A stretch of 20,088 nucleotides of DNA from an uncultured Ruminococcus sp. (GCA_902783065.1 CACZPV010000234.1:1-20088); one strand, 5' to 3'; positions 8,104-16,270 are shown, counted from the stretch's first letter. Notes: generated from the letters alone by a model not told the origin. Numbers and translations are program-made.

Positions 8104-9066
8104 ATGAAAAAACCCACATTTATTATAGCTGAAACATTTCTTTCCCTTGTGCTTGTTGCTTCGATTGCGGCAGTTGCCGTAATTGCAATTGATCTGAAAA
8201 CTGACGGAGGAATTATTCCTCCTGAGTTTTACGGCGGAAAATCTCAAAGCAGTACAGTACAGGAAACTTCAGAAAAGTCTGCTGCTAAAGATAATGATAA
8301 GGAAATGTCAAAAGCTGAATCTTCTGCTGAGGCTTCAGAAAAGTCTGAACCAAGCCAGACTGAGGAATCATCTCAGACTACATCCGAGCCTTCTGCACAA
8401 AATACATCCGGATTGATTCTTACACAGCCAAAAGATCTCAATGATCAGCCAAAAGAACTGACAGGGTTTATTAACGATTTTGGTTACGGATATGAGAACC
8501 TCGGCTTTAATCATCTGATAGTAGTTGATTCAGATGAAAACAGCGGTGCTAAGGTTTACTGCTATCAAAAAGGAGGTAACGATTATTGGTGGAACATTGC
8601 CGGAGAAGGTAAAGCAATAACTGACAAAGGTTTTGTTGGTGAAAAAGGTCCTGATTTTGATATAAAACCTGATTCAAAAAAATCACCTTTAGGTTTTTAT
8701 TCCCTTGGTGAAGGTTTTTATATTGGCGATAAACCTGATACTACTTATCCCATATTTGAAATTACTGAGGATACATATTGGGTGACTGATCCTAATTCTG
8801 CTTTCTATAATACCAAAGCAGAGGGAACTGATCAGAAGGACTGGTCTGATGCTGAACATATGATATCGTCAAAAGACACTTATAAATATGGAATTGTAAT
8901 TAATTACAATACTTATAATATTGACAGTCAGCTTGCCGGTGCAATTTTCCTTTGCTGCGGTGACAAGCCGACAAAAGGCAGCGTTGCTGTACCTGAGGAA
9001 ACAATGAAGAATATTCTGGAATGGCTGCAGGAGGACAGCAATACCTATATCTATATCATGACTTGA
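8104..9066 (+). CDS. Membrane-anchored L,D-transpeptidase-like (YkuD) protein with substituted active site
   Basis: A 320-residue exported protein. Residues 1-31 form a basic start plus a hydrophobic anchor. Roughly 55-105 is a Ser/Glu-rich low-complexity linker, probably crossing the wall. The C-terminal part (about 125-320) resembles the COG3786 branch of YkuD L,D-transpeptidases: P-L-G-F-Y-S-L-G-E, W-V-T-D-P-N-S-A-F-Y-N, Y-G-I-V-I-N-Y-N and A-I-F-L-x-C-G-D-K-P-T-K-G-x-V-A-V-P. Active relatives have F-L-H and T-A-G-C-V-A. Here the histidine position is Cys284 (TGC) and the nucleophilic cysteine position is Ser293 (AGC). The expected peptidoglycan crosslinking activity is therefore doubtful; a binding or regulatory role is possible. 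ATG 8104 is preferred over ATG 8092 because GAGGT (8094-8098) precedes it. Monocistronic, with its own promoter and a terminator at 9271. Confidence 0.78.
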   Translation: MKKPTFIIAETFLSLVLVASIAAVAVIAIDLKTDGGIIPPEFYGGKSQSSTVQETSEKSAAKDNDKEMSKAESSAEASEKSEPSQTEESSQTTSEPSAQNTSGLILTQPKDLNDQPKELTGFINDFGYGYENLGFNHLIVVDSDENSGAKVYCYQKGGNDYWWNIAGEGKAITDKGFVGEKGPDFDIKPDSKKSPLGFYSLGEGFYIGDKPDTTYPIFEITEDTYWVTDPNSAFYNTKAEGTDQKDWSDAEHMISSKDTYKYGIVINYNTYNIDSQLAGAIFLCCGDKPTKGSVAVPEETMKNILEWLQEDSNTYIYIMT

Positions 9067-9270
9067 TCCTTTATTATCTTAAGGCTTGTGATCTGACGCA
9101 GTCTGGTGTGTTGCTGATAGTTTTATTAATCATCAGTGGGAGTAAATGACATCACGGGTGAATTGAATGGATATGGTAGCGAAATTCGTGCCATGCCGTA
9201 GGTGAGAGGTTAAATCAAGCTTTCGGATTATTCAGAGTTTTTAATGATTATAGCACATATTTTTAAGAAA

Positions 9271-9309
9271 AATTCCCGCCCTGTTAAATAACAGAGCGGG
9301 AAATTTTTT
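9271..9309. terminator. Bidirectional intrinsic terminator
   Basis: TTCCCGC (9273-9279) pairs with GCGGGAA (9296-9302), and CTGTT pairs with AACAG inside. T-rich tracts flank it on both strands, with ATTTTTT after it on plus and ATTTTTC after it on minus. It can end both the plus-strand YkuD-like transcript and the minus-strand rubredoxin transcript. The 200 bases between the YkuD stop and this hairpin hold no gene. Confidence 0.85.
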
Positions 9310-9323
9310 CATACTATTTTTTT

Positions 9324-9485
9324 TCATTCTTCAGGTGAGAAATATTCTTTTCCTACACCGCAAAGAGGACAGGTCCAATCTTCGGGAACATCCTCAAACG
9401 GTGTGTTCGGAGCAATACCGTGATCAGGATCACCGTCAAGCGGCTCATAAACATAACCGCAAATATTGCAGACATATTTCGTCAT
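9324..9485 (-). CDS. Rubredoxin
   Basis: A 53-residue rubredoxin, the usual size. It carries a single iron atom held by four cysteines and acts as a cytoplasmic electron carrier, in anaerobes often in oxygen and peroxide detoxification. The two knuckles are C-N-I-C-G (Cys6, Cys9) and C-P-L-C-G (Cys39, Cys42), with the conserved Y-V-Y, G-I-x-P-x-T-x-F and D-W segments between. The start codon is fixed by a strong AAAGGAGG seven bases upstream; the open frame continues upstream to 9542 but the extra residues are not rubredoxin-like. It lies downstream of a long predicted leader (about 247 nt from the promoter at 9739-9767) containing an inverted-repeat element. No partner such as rubrerythrin or a rubredoxin reductase lies next to it. 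Confidence 0.95.
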   Translation of the reverse strand: MTKYVCNICGYVYEPLDGDPDHGIAPNTPFEDVPEDWTCPLCGVGKEYFSPEE

Positions 9486-9523
9486 TAAAAAAACCTCCTT
9501 TATAATATAGTTTTTTAGCTGAC

Positions 9524-9577
9524 TGTAAAAGTCAAAAATCATCTGTTTATGCGGATTTTGGTATTTACACTTTTACA
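9524..9577 (-). repeat. TGTAAAA...TTTTACA inverted-repeat element, copy B (rubredoxin leader)
   Basis: TGTAAAAGT and ACTTTTACA (9569-9577 and 9524-9532 in plus coordinates) are perfect 9-bp arms around 36 bases. It ends 38 bases before the rubredoxin ATG. Read in gene orientation, its 3' edge TTGACTTTTACAGTCAGCTA resembles the same edge of copies C and D (CAGACTTTTACA then CGACTA). Confidence 0.55.
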
Positions 9578-9738
9578 ATTTTGTCCGCTTTTAAAAGCTT
9601 TTCGGGTTTCAGAAAATCCTTTGTTTATACAGTTTACGCACTATTTCATTTTCTTTTCTTATACGCTGAAATACGGCGTTTTTCAACTTTCTGATAATTT
9701 CTTCGGCAGAATTGAACAGCTGCACATTTATTATCAAA

Positions 9739-9767
9739 AGTATACAATATATGCGCTGTGATGTCAA
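9739..9767 (-). promoter_or_regulatory. Sigma-A type promoter of the rubredoxin gene
   Basis: On the minus strand TTGACA (9762-9767) and TATACT (9739-9744) are 17 bases apart, a near-consensus promoter. It sits just after the stop codon of the DUF4190-like gene and reads towards rubredoxin, so transcription would start near 9732 and leave a leader of about 247 nt. Confidence 0.75.
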
Positions 9768-9773
9768 GCTTTT

Positions 9774-10181
9774 TTATGAAATAATAATTCCAATTATTGC
9801 AACAGATATCAGAATCAGATACAAAGCAAAGTTAATAATAATCCCAAGCACAGCACATATATGTCCGGCATTTGCCGTTCCTGTATTATATTCACGTCTG
9901 AGTAAAACCTGACGTTCGTTTTCCTTATATAGTATGACACTGATAACTCCCAGTACCAAGGGTACAATGGGTGCAAGGCAAAATGTAAGTGATAATATTC
10001 CGCAAATCATTGCACCCATTGCTGACGCTGAATCTTTTTTTCCATCGGGAATTGTATCATCATAATAGGTGTATTCTCCTACAGCAAATTCGTCTTCTGT
10101 GGGGATATCGGTTTCATCCTGACTTGTATAAACAGGCGGTACCATTCTGGGAATACCATAAGTTTTTTTATAAATACTCAT
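9774..10181 (-). CDS. Small DUF4190-like membrane protein
   Basis: 135 residues: a soluble, acidic N-terminal half (about 1-50, rich in Asp, Glu, Tyr and Pro) followed by two hydrophobic segments. The first holds A-M-G-A-M-I-C-G-I-L-S-L, the second G-H-I-C-A-V-L-G-I-I-I-N. The pattern of paired segments starting with G-x-x-x-G-I-L/A-V-L-G resembles DUF4190 proteins, which have no established biochemical role. GGAGGT lies just before the ATG. It lies 35 bases after the stop of another protein of the same build (10217-10849) and is probably co-transcribed with it. Function unknown. Confidence 0.7.
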   Translation of the reverse strand: MSIYKKTYGIPRMVPPVYTSQDETDIPTEDEFAVGEYTYYDDTIPDGKKDSASAMGAMICGILSLTFCLAPIVPLVLGVISVILYKENERQVLLRREYNTGTANAGHICAVLGIIINFALYLILISVAIIGIIIS

Positions 10182-10216
10182 AACGACCTCCGCTTTGTGC
10201 TTATTTACGAATAGTC

Positions 10217-10849
10217 TCAGGCTTTGTCACCATAATCGCCCCAGTCAAAACTACCGTAATCGCCGTAATTTCCATAATCACCGTAATCTCCATAATTGCC
10301 GCCATTGTCATAATCATATGTATCGATATCATTCCATGCTACTGCAAAAGCGAAAATAAAAATTGCAGTAATCAGCAGGCTGAAAAACAGTCCGATTGCT
10401 GAACAAACAATACCGGGAATTACCAGACCTCCCTGACAGTTGCCAGGCTTGTTGGAATCTTTTTTTGATTTAATGGACAGCACCAGTCCTATAATCGCAC
10501 AAATTAAACCAATTAATGGCATTTCCGATATAAAAATTGATGAAATTCCAAGAATAAATCCCGGGGTATTGTTGATTGGCTTCGGAGGCATAAAGCCGTA
10601 TGGCTGATTCGCATAAGGTTGATATTGCTGCTGAGGATAAGGTGAGTAGGGTGGAGGAGCCTGATTATACTGATATGAGGTATTTTGCGGATATCCTGTT
10701 TGTCCGTAGCCGGGCTGCTGATATGTCGTTTGTACAGGCTGCTGATAAGGCTGTGCAGAATATGGCTGCTGATAATCATTCTGTCCGTAAGTCTGTTCAA
10801 ATCGTTGAAAATCGTTAATCGGTTCATTATTACTATTAAAATCATTCAT
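10217..10849 (-). CDS. DUF4190-like membrane protein with Gln/Pro/Tyr-rich head and Gly-Asp-Tyr tail
   Basis: 210 residues. About 1-90 is low-complexity, dominated by Gln, Pro and Tyr with repeated Y-Q-Q-P and Q-P-Y motifs. Two hydrophobic segments follow (about 95-125 and 140-170) in the DUF4190 style, separated by a basic, Asn/Gly-rich loop. The tail (about 180-210) repeats G-D-Y and G-N-Y units. The start is placed at the ATG at 10849, nine bases after GGGAGGT; the frame is open upstream to 10903 without a ribosome site. A TATAAT-like -10 lies at 10893-10898 on the minus strand but without a convincing -35. The tyrosine-rich head and tail may interact with other proteins or condense at the membrane; this is inference. 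Function unknown. Confidence 0.7.
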   Translation of the reverse strand: MNDFNSNNEPINDFQRFEQTYGQNDYQQPYSAQPYQQPVQTTYQQPGYGQTGYPQNTSYQYNQAPPPYSPYPQQQYQPYANQPYGFMPPKPINNTPGFILGISSIFISEMPLIGLICAIIGLVLSIKSKKDSNKPGNCQGGLVIPGIVCSAIGLFFSLLITAIFIFAFAVAWNDIDTYDYDNGGNYGDYGDYGNYGDYGSFDWGDYGDKA

Positions 10850-11260
10850 ACTTTTAATACCTCCCGATTTATAGTTGAATAGAAGTTTCCTTATTATAAC
10901 CAAACACTGTATAATTTGATTTAAACTAATAATATCACATCGTTCTTATGCTGTCAACACTGACTCCCGGCGTTTGGCGAGTCGTAGGAGCCGGAACGCA
11001 TTTCCCTGGTGGAAACCCTTTCCCAAAAAGCTGAAAATATTCATATGATCTATTCTCAAACCATTTGATCGCAACAGGAAATACCAAACATTGAATCTAC
11101 AATAGCAGACGACTGTGATAATGTTGAAACTATGTTCAGTTGCGGGTATTAAACTGACAGCGGCGGTACGCCGCCAGACGACAGATAAAATTGTTTTAGT
11201 CTAAATGGCTGTGGGTATTAGTTAGAGTCCAACGTCACGCCGGCAGCGGCGGAAAATTAA
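10850..11260. other. 411-base intergenic region with repeats
   Basis: Contains a possible promoter of the DUF4190-like pair near 10893-10898, a GC-richer patch at about 10965-11010 (CCCGGCGTTTGGCGAGTCG) unlike its AT-rich surroundings, and copy 3 of the dispersed repeat (11141-11222). A GC-rich tail (ACGCCGGCAGCGGCGG) follows just before the stop of the next minus-strand gene. No coding region was seen. Confidence 0.5.
11141..11222 (+). repeat. Dispersed intergenic repeat, copy 3
   Basis: Begins TGCGGGTATTAAACTGACAG, then has a GC-rich palindrome (GGCGGTACGCCGCC), then TTTTAGTCTAAATGGCTG, and ends GTGGGTATTAGT. It shares its ends and right half with 7838-7897, and the TTTTAGTCTAAAYGGCTG core with the reverse copy at 840-901. 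It is the fullest of the three copies. Non-coding. Confidence 0.65.
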
Positions 11261-12190
11261 CTATATATCTGTTTTAAAGGCAAATATAACTGCTGTCATA
11301 AATAAGAATCCGCCAAGTCCAATCCCAATGTTAGTTACTATTCCCATTTGAAAAACTGTGATAATAGACGGTAACATAATTTTCCCAATGTAAATAAGTT
11401 CACCAATGCCTAAAACCAGGTATACATTAATAAATGACAGAATAGTTATCGTAGTAATTGCAGATAATGAACCAATCATACCTCTTGTAAAGCCGGACAT
11501 ATATTCTATTTTTGATACCTTTTTGGATGTGAAATATCCTGCCGCAGCTCCCGGAATCCATGTAAGTGCATAAAAAATAGGTATAAAATTTGATAGTATA
11601 AAAAAAATCAAACCTATCGCACTGGCTATTAATCCTGCCTGAAACCCTGCTTTTATCGTATCTGCAACAGGTTTTTTCTGAATAAAACCAAATTTCATCT
11701 GTGACTGAGAATGTTCTTTATATTCTTCAATTATCTCAGATTGTTTTCTTTGTAGTGCTATTTCACCTTTGCATACATCACATATCGTAAGTACATTTCC
11801 GTTTTCAGACAGTATTTCTACAGAAATTACTCGTCCGCATTTCGAACAAACCGGCAGCAAATCAAATTTATCGTCTGCCTTTTTGATAAGTTCCAGGGCA
11901 GTATCAATTCTGTTAATTATTACCTGTTCTTCATTATCCATGCTGTAGGTCAGTCTGATTGAACGTTTATTAAATGATGCGTGGAGGCAGCCAGTTCCTT
12001 GTGAATGTTCTTTTAAAAAAACGTCTAATTCATGCTCATCGTCTATTCTGGCTGATGCACATGGAACAATAATATTTAATTCAGTTTTGCTTTCTTTCAG
12101 AATAATATCAATGTCTTCTGTTTTTTTAGTATAATAGTTTTCACTTACTGTACGAAAACCTGTTTTTTTAAGTATATTATCACCGAGCAT
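11261..12190 (-). CDS. Zinc-ribbon membrane protein of unknown function
   Basis: 309 residues, not recognised as a named family. The N-terminal part (about 1-105) is soluble. Next comes a treble-clef-like pair, C-S-K-C-G and C-D-V-C-K (about residues 114-138), suggesting one bound zinc ion. A basic, Gln-rich stretch leads into at least four hydrophobic segments (about 180-305), including A-G-L-I-A-S-A-I-G-L-I and a Gly/Ala-rich W-I-P-G-A-A-A-G-Y. AAGGAG precedes the ATG by seven bases. The gene stands alone between repeats, and an inverted-repeat element (12222-12277) sits 31 bases upstream of its start codon. It could be a membrane sensor or an envelope protein; the sequence does not decide. 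Confidence 0.72.
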   Translation of the reverse strand: MLGDNILKKTGFRTVSENYYTKKTEDIDIILKESKTELNIIVPCASARIDDEHELDVFLKEHSQGTGCLHASFNKRSIRLTYSMDNEEQVIINRIDTALELIKKADDKFDLLPVCSKCGRVISVEILSENGNVLTICDVCKGEIALQRKQSEIIEEYKEHSQSQMKFGFIQKKPVADTIKAGFQAGLIASAIGLIFFILSNFIPIFYALTWIPGAAAGYFTSKKVSKIEYMSGFTRGMIGSLSAITTITILSFINVYLVLGIGELIYIGKIMLPSIITVFQMGIVTNIGIGLGGFLFMTAVIFAFKTDI

Positions 12191-12221
12191 TGCTTTTCTC
12201 CTTTGCGTATTTAATTAGTCG

Positions 12222-12277
12222 CTGTAAAAGTCTGTAATACTTTTATTTTGTGGTTTTTGATATCATGTATTTTACAG
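12222..12277 (-). repeat. TGTAAAA...TTTTACA inverted-repeat element, copy C
   Basis: Arms CTGTAAAA and TTTTACAG (8 bp) enclose 40 bases. In gene orientation it shares GAGAAAAA, then YTGTAAAA, ACATGATATCAAAAA, TAAAAG and CAGACTTTTACA with CGACTA over about 75 bases with copy D before mtnN. The outermost arm pair is C-G here and A-T in copy D, a compensatory change. The element ends 31 bases before the ATG of the zinc-ribbon membrane gene. Confidence 0.65.
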
Positions 12278-12354
12278 TTTTTCTCTGTCGGCGGTACCAG
12301 CCCCGACTTTTTACAATCTGCCGGTAATTAATATTCTTATGTCAATAACTGTAT

Positions 12355-12389
12355 AACGGTATGCCGCTCGCAGAAAGCAGCATACCGTT
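12355..12389 (-). terminator. Hairpin after the MalQ-GlgP gene
   Basis: AACGGTATGC (12355-12364) pairs perfectly with GCATACCGTT (12380-12389) around 15 bases, starting 21 bases after the malQ-glgP stop on the minus strand. There is no good T-run after it, so it is a probable but weak terminator or an mRNA-end stabiliser. Its GGTATGCCGC resembles the palindrome near the dispersed repeats. Confidence 0.5.
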
Positions 12390-12409
12390 TTGATAATTAC
12401 ACTGTTTTA

Positions 12410-15400
12410 TTATTTGGACTTAACCTTCCAAAGTTCATTAGCATATTCAAGAATTGTACGGTCAGATGAGAATTTGCCGCAATTTGCTGTATTCATCAGG
12501 CACTTGTAGCCGAATGCTCTCTTATCCTTATAATCGTTGTTAGCTTTGATCTTTGTTTCGATATAATCAGGAAGATCTCTGAGTATGAAGTAATGATCTG
12601 CCGGATGCCATGAAGCACCTTCCAGAAGTGACTTGTGCAGTTCTTCGAAGGAGCCTTCGCCCTTTTTGCCGCCGTCGGAGAAGCGTCCATCGATCAAGGT
12701 ATCGATAACCTTCTTCATTTCTTCATTATCTTCATAGAGTTTCTTAGGATCGTAGCCATTCTTCTTGAGGTCCTCGATCTCCTCAACTCTTGCGCCGAAG
12801 ATATATTCATTTTCTTCGCCTGCACACTCAGCAATTTCAATATTAGCACCGTCATATGTACCGATAGTAACAGCACCGTTAGCCATGAACTTCATGTTAG
12901 AAGTACCGGAAGCTTCTGTACCTGCCGTAGAAATCTGCTCGTGGATATCAGCAGCAGGAATAATTTTTTCTGCATAAGATACGTTGTAGTTGGAAACAAA
13001 TACAACTCTCATCTTATTGTTTACTTCAGGATCGTTGTTTACAAGTTTAGCAATCTCGTTGATATACTTGATGATAGCCTTTGCTCTTGCATAACCCGGA
13101 GCTGCCTTTGCACCGAAAATAAATGCTGTCGGTGTGAAGTTCGGGAGCTTGCCTTCCTTCAGACGGAAATAAATCGCCATGATGGAGAAAGCGTTCATAA
13201 GCTGTCTCTTATACTCGTGCAGACGCTTAACCTGAATATCAAAGAAGAAATCAGGATCAATATATACACCTTCATGCTTCTGGATGTACTCGGAAAGTTC
13301 TTTCTTCTTCTGATATTTAATGCCGCTGAATTTATCGATATTTTCCTGTGTAAGGTGTTTTTCAAGCTTTTTCAGATCATCAAGATTACGCAGCCACTTA
13401 TTGCCGATAAGATCTGTAATGAACTCAGCATATTCGGGGTTGCACAGACCGAGCCAGCGGCGCTGTGTTACACCGTTAGTCTTATTCTGGAACCTTTCAG
13501 GATAGAGGTCATACCATTCTTTGAGTGTATCATCCTTAAGGATCTGTGTATGGATAGCAGCAACACCGTTTACATATGTAGAAATATAAGAAGCCATTCT
13601 TGCCATATGAACACGCTGACCGTCAATGATCTCCATATTCTTGACAGCTTCCTTGGCAACCTTCTTTTCCTTCAGTTCAGCCATAAGCTTGTCATTGATC
13701 TTAACGATAATCTCATATACATCAGGAATAACGCTCTTCATCAGGCTGATATCCCATTTTTCAAGTGCTTCCTGCATTACCGTATGGTTAGTGTAGGAGA
13801 AAGTCTTTCTTGCAACATCAAGTGCCCAATCAAAGTCACAGCCATCGTTGGTAAGAAGTCTTACAAACTCAGGAATTGAAATTGTCGGGTGTGTATCGTT
13901 GAGCTGGATAGCTGTTTCTTCTGCAAAGTGAGAAAGATCAGTTCCATATTTTGACTTATATCTCTTAAGAATGTCCTGGAGAGATGCAGAAGAGAAGAAA
14001 TACTGCTGTTTAAGTCTGAGTACTTTTCCTTCATAGCTGTTATCATTCGGATAAAGAACCTTGGAGATATTTTCTGCATCATTCTTATCCTTTACGGCCT
14101 CATCATATTTACAGTCATTGAATTCGAGGAAATTAAAATCATTTACAGCTTCTGCTTCCCACAGACGGAGTGTATTGATGTTATCGGTACCATAGCCGAT
14201 AATTGCCATATCATAAGGTACTGCCTTAACTGTCTGATCTGCGAAGTTAACATATACAGTATCCTCGTTTCTCTTGATGCACCACGGATCACCGAAACGC
14301 TGCCAGTCATCTGCCACTTCTACCTGGAAACCGTCAATGATTTCCTGTTTGAACAGACCATACTTATAGCGTATTCCATAGCCGTCGAGCGGTACATCAT
14401 GTGTTGCAGCAGAGTCAAGAAAACAAGCAGCAAGTCTGCCCAGACCGCCGTTGCCGAGAGCTGCGTCATCAATTTCTTCAAAGACATTGATGTCAACGCC
14501 CTTATCTGCCAGAAGTTTCTTTGTCTGTTCAAGAACTCCCATTGCGTAAAGGTTATTATACATCATACGACCCATAAGGAACTCAGCCGAGAGATAGTAT
14601 GCACGGCGGTTGTTGGCGTGAGTCTTTTTGCTTTCTGCCCATTTTTCAGAAATTTCGCCCATCATAGCTTTACCAAGTGCTTCGTGGAGTTCTGCCGGTG
14701 AAAGCTCATTGAGTTCCTTGCAGTACTCGTTCTTTGCGGTAAGAATGAGGTTGTCGATAATGGCATTCTTCTTCATCTTTTTGTCATCCTCCAGCCTTCT
14801 GTAAGTTTTTGATAAATTAAACAGTTTTTTTGCAATTTTAGGAGATGCTGCTCCTTCTTTCATTCTCCATGTCCAGTTGCCGCCCAGCGTTGACGGAGTA
14901 TTGATTCTCGCTTCACCGCCAAGTCCAAGAATATCCTGCATCTGAACGATTGCATAATCGCTTACGCTTGCATATGCGGTACGAATGAAACCCCAGTTAT
15001 AGCCCTCGGTTTTATCCAGGTGACAGTATTCCTCTGCAAAAGCAATATCCTTTTCGCTTGCCTGCTGCAGCCAGCCCATTATGGTATCGTTATCGTGTGT
15101 ACCGGTATAACATACGCTGTTGGCAAGGTAGTTATGGGGCAGGTAGTTGCTGTCTTCTTTGGAGTCAAAAGCAAACTCCAGAATTTTCATTCCCGGATAG
15201 CCGGAATCTTTCAAAAGCTTTGCAACACCAGGTGTCTGGAGTCCGAGGTCTTCTGCTATAATCGGAACATCCCCAAGACGCTGCTTCATCTTTTCAAAGA
15301 ATTTCATATTAGGACCATCTATCCACTCTCCAACCACGGCATTTTCAGCGCCGTATGGAATAGCGTAGAACTGATCAAAAGCTCTGAAATGGTCGATTCT

Positions 15401-16270
15401 GGTAACATCGAACATTCTCTGTGCGCCTACTACACGGTTGATCCACCAATCAAAGTTTGTTTCCTCGAGATAAATCCAGTCATAGAGCGGGTTTCCCCAC
15501 AGCTGACCGGTTTCCGAGAAATAATCGGGCGGACATCCTGCCACACATACCGGCTTGCGTTCATCATCAAGCCAGAATACATCAGGATTTGCCCATGTAT
15601 CTGCGCTGTCCATTGCCACATAGATAGGCATATCTCCGAAGAGCTTAATACCGTTTCCGTTAGCATATTCCCTCAGTTCTGCCCACTGCTTGTAGAACAT
15701 GAACTGTGTCCATTTCCAGAACATTACATCTTCATACAGCAGACGCAGATAATAATCTATGGTATCGGGATTGCGGTACTTGATCAGGTGATCAGGCCAC
15801 TCTGTCCAGGGCTTATCGTCAAAAAATTTCTTGACTGCCATGTAAAGAGCGTAATCTGTCAGCCAGCTGTTTTCGTCACGCATGAAATCCCAGAATTCCT
15901 GCTGATCTTTTTGTTTGAACGCCTCGTACGCTTTTCTGAGGACGTCAAATCTCACGTTGTACATTCTCTCGTAATCGATATACTGAGAATTGGAACCCCA
16001 ATCGATCTTTTTCAGCTCCTCACGGGTGAGAAGATTCTCATCGCAAAGCATATCCAGGTCTATCATATAGGGGTTACCCGCATATGTAGAAAAAGACTGA
16101 TATGGTGAATCACCGTAGCTTGTGGGACCAACGGGAAGCAGCTGCCAGTATGTCTGACCTGCTTCTTTCAAAAAGTCTACAAATTCGTACGCTGCTTTGC
16201 CGAGAGTGCCTATTCCATAAGGAGAAGGCAGTGAAGTTATTGGCATTAAAATGCCCGCACTTCTTGGCAT
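12410..16270 (-). CDS. Fused 4-alpha-glucanotransferase (GH77) and glycogen phosphorylase (GT35)
   Basis: One uninterrupted 1286-residue frame joining two complete enzymes. Residues 1 to about 492 are amylomaltase MalQ, which transfers glucan segments between maltooligosaccharides: D-V-T-R-I-D-H-F-R with nucleophile Asp293, I-A-E-D-L-G with acid/base Glu340, and T-H-D-N-D with Asp393. The first two match the numbering in Thermus aquaticus MalQ. Residues from about 500 to the end are GlgP, releasing glucose 1-phosphate from glucan ends: Y-Y-L-S-A-E-F-L-M-G-R, G-N-G-G-L-G-R-L-A-A-C, K-R-L-H-E-Y-K-R-Q-L, and the pyridoxal phosphate site E-A-S-G-T-S-N-M-K-F with Lys1127. The linker is short and lysine-rich. 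The fusion would couple glucan lengthening to phosphorolysis. GGAG lies before the ATG, with a promoter at 16296-16323. Cytoplasmic; no signal peptide. Confidence 0.95.
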   Translation of the reverse strand: MPRSAGILMPITSLPSPYGIGTLGKAAYEFVDFLKEAGQTYWQLLPVGPTSYGDSPYQSFSTYAGNPYMIDLDMLCDENLLTREELKKIDWGSNSQYIDYERMYNVRFDVLRKAYEAFKQKDQQEFWDFMRDENSWLTDYALYMAVKKFFDDKPWTEWPDHLIKYRNPDTIDYYLRLLYEDVMFWKWTQFMFYKQWAELREYANGNGIKLFGDMPIYVAMDSADTWANPDVFWLDDERKPVCVAGCPPDYFSETGQLWGNPLYDWIYLEETNFDWWINRVVGAQRMFDVTRIDHFRAFDQFYAIPYGAENAVVGEWIDGPNMKFFEKMKQRLGDVPIIAEDLGLQTPGVAKLLKDSGYPGMKILEFAFDSKEDSNYLPHNYLANSVCYTGTHDNDTIMGWLQQASEKDIAFAEEYCHLDKTEGYNWGFIRTAYASVSDYAIVQMQDILGLGGEARINTPSTLGGNWTWRMKEGAASPKIAKKLFNLSKTYRRLEDDKKMKKNAIIDNLILTAKNEYCKELNELSPAELHEALGKAMMGEISEKWAESKKTHANNRRAYYLSAEFLMGRMMYNNLYAMGVLEQTKKLLADKGVDINVFEEIDDAALGNGGLGRLAACFLDSAATHDVPLDGYGIRYKYGLFKQEIIDGFQVEVADDWQRFGDPWCIKRNEDTVYVNFADQTVKAVPYDMAIIGYGTDNINTLRLWEAEAVNDFNFLEFNDCKYDEAVKDKNDAENISKVLYPNDNSYEGKVLRLKQQYFFSSASLQDILKRYKSKYGTDLSHFAEETAIQLNDTHPTISIPEFVRLLTNDGCDFDWALDVARKTFSYTNHTVMQEALEKWDISLMKSVIPDVYEIIVKINDKLMAELKEKKVAKEAVKNMEIIDGQRVHMARMASYISTYVNGVAAIHTQILKDDTLKEWYDLYPERFQNKTNGVTQRRWLGLCNPEYAEFITDLIGNKWLRNLDDLKKLEKHLTQENIDKFSGIKYQKKKELSEYIQKHEGVYIDPDFFFDIQVKRLHEYKRQLMNAFSIMAIYFRLKEGKLPNFTPTAFIFGAKAAPGYARAKAIIKYINEIAKLVNNDPEVNNKMRVVFVSNYNVSYAEKIIPAADIHEQISTAGTEASGTSNMKFMANGAVTIGTYDGANIEIAECAGEENEYIFGARVEEIEDLKKNGYDPKKLYEDNEEMKKVIDTLIDGRFSDGGKKGEGSFEELHKSLLEGASWHPADHYFILRDLPDYIETKIKANNDYKDKRAFGYKCLMNTANCGKFSSDRTILEYANELWKVKSK

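Noticed and set aside
12286..12315. Hairpin GTCGG...CCGAC followed by TTTTT on the plus strand, resembling a terminator
   Set aside because: No plus-strand gene precedes it, and on the minus strand it lacks a T-run; the stem is only 5 bp.
12635..13879. Long open frame (414 codons) on the plus strand opposite malQ-glgP; another at 15020-16108
   Set aside because: Both lie fully antisense to strongly conserved enzyme sequence, have cysteine-rich, composition-skewed products and lack ribosome sites. They are by-products of codon use on the other strand.
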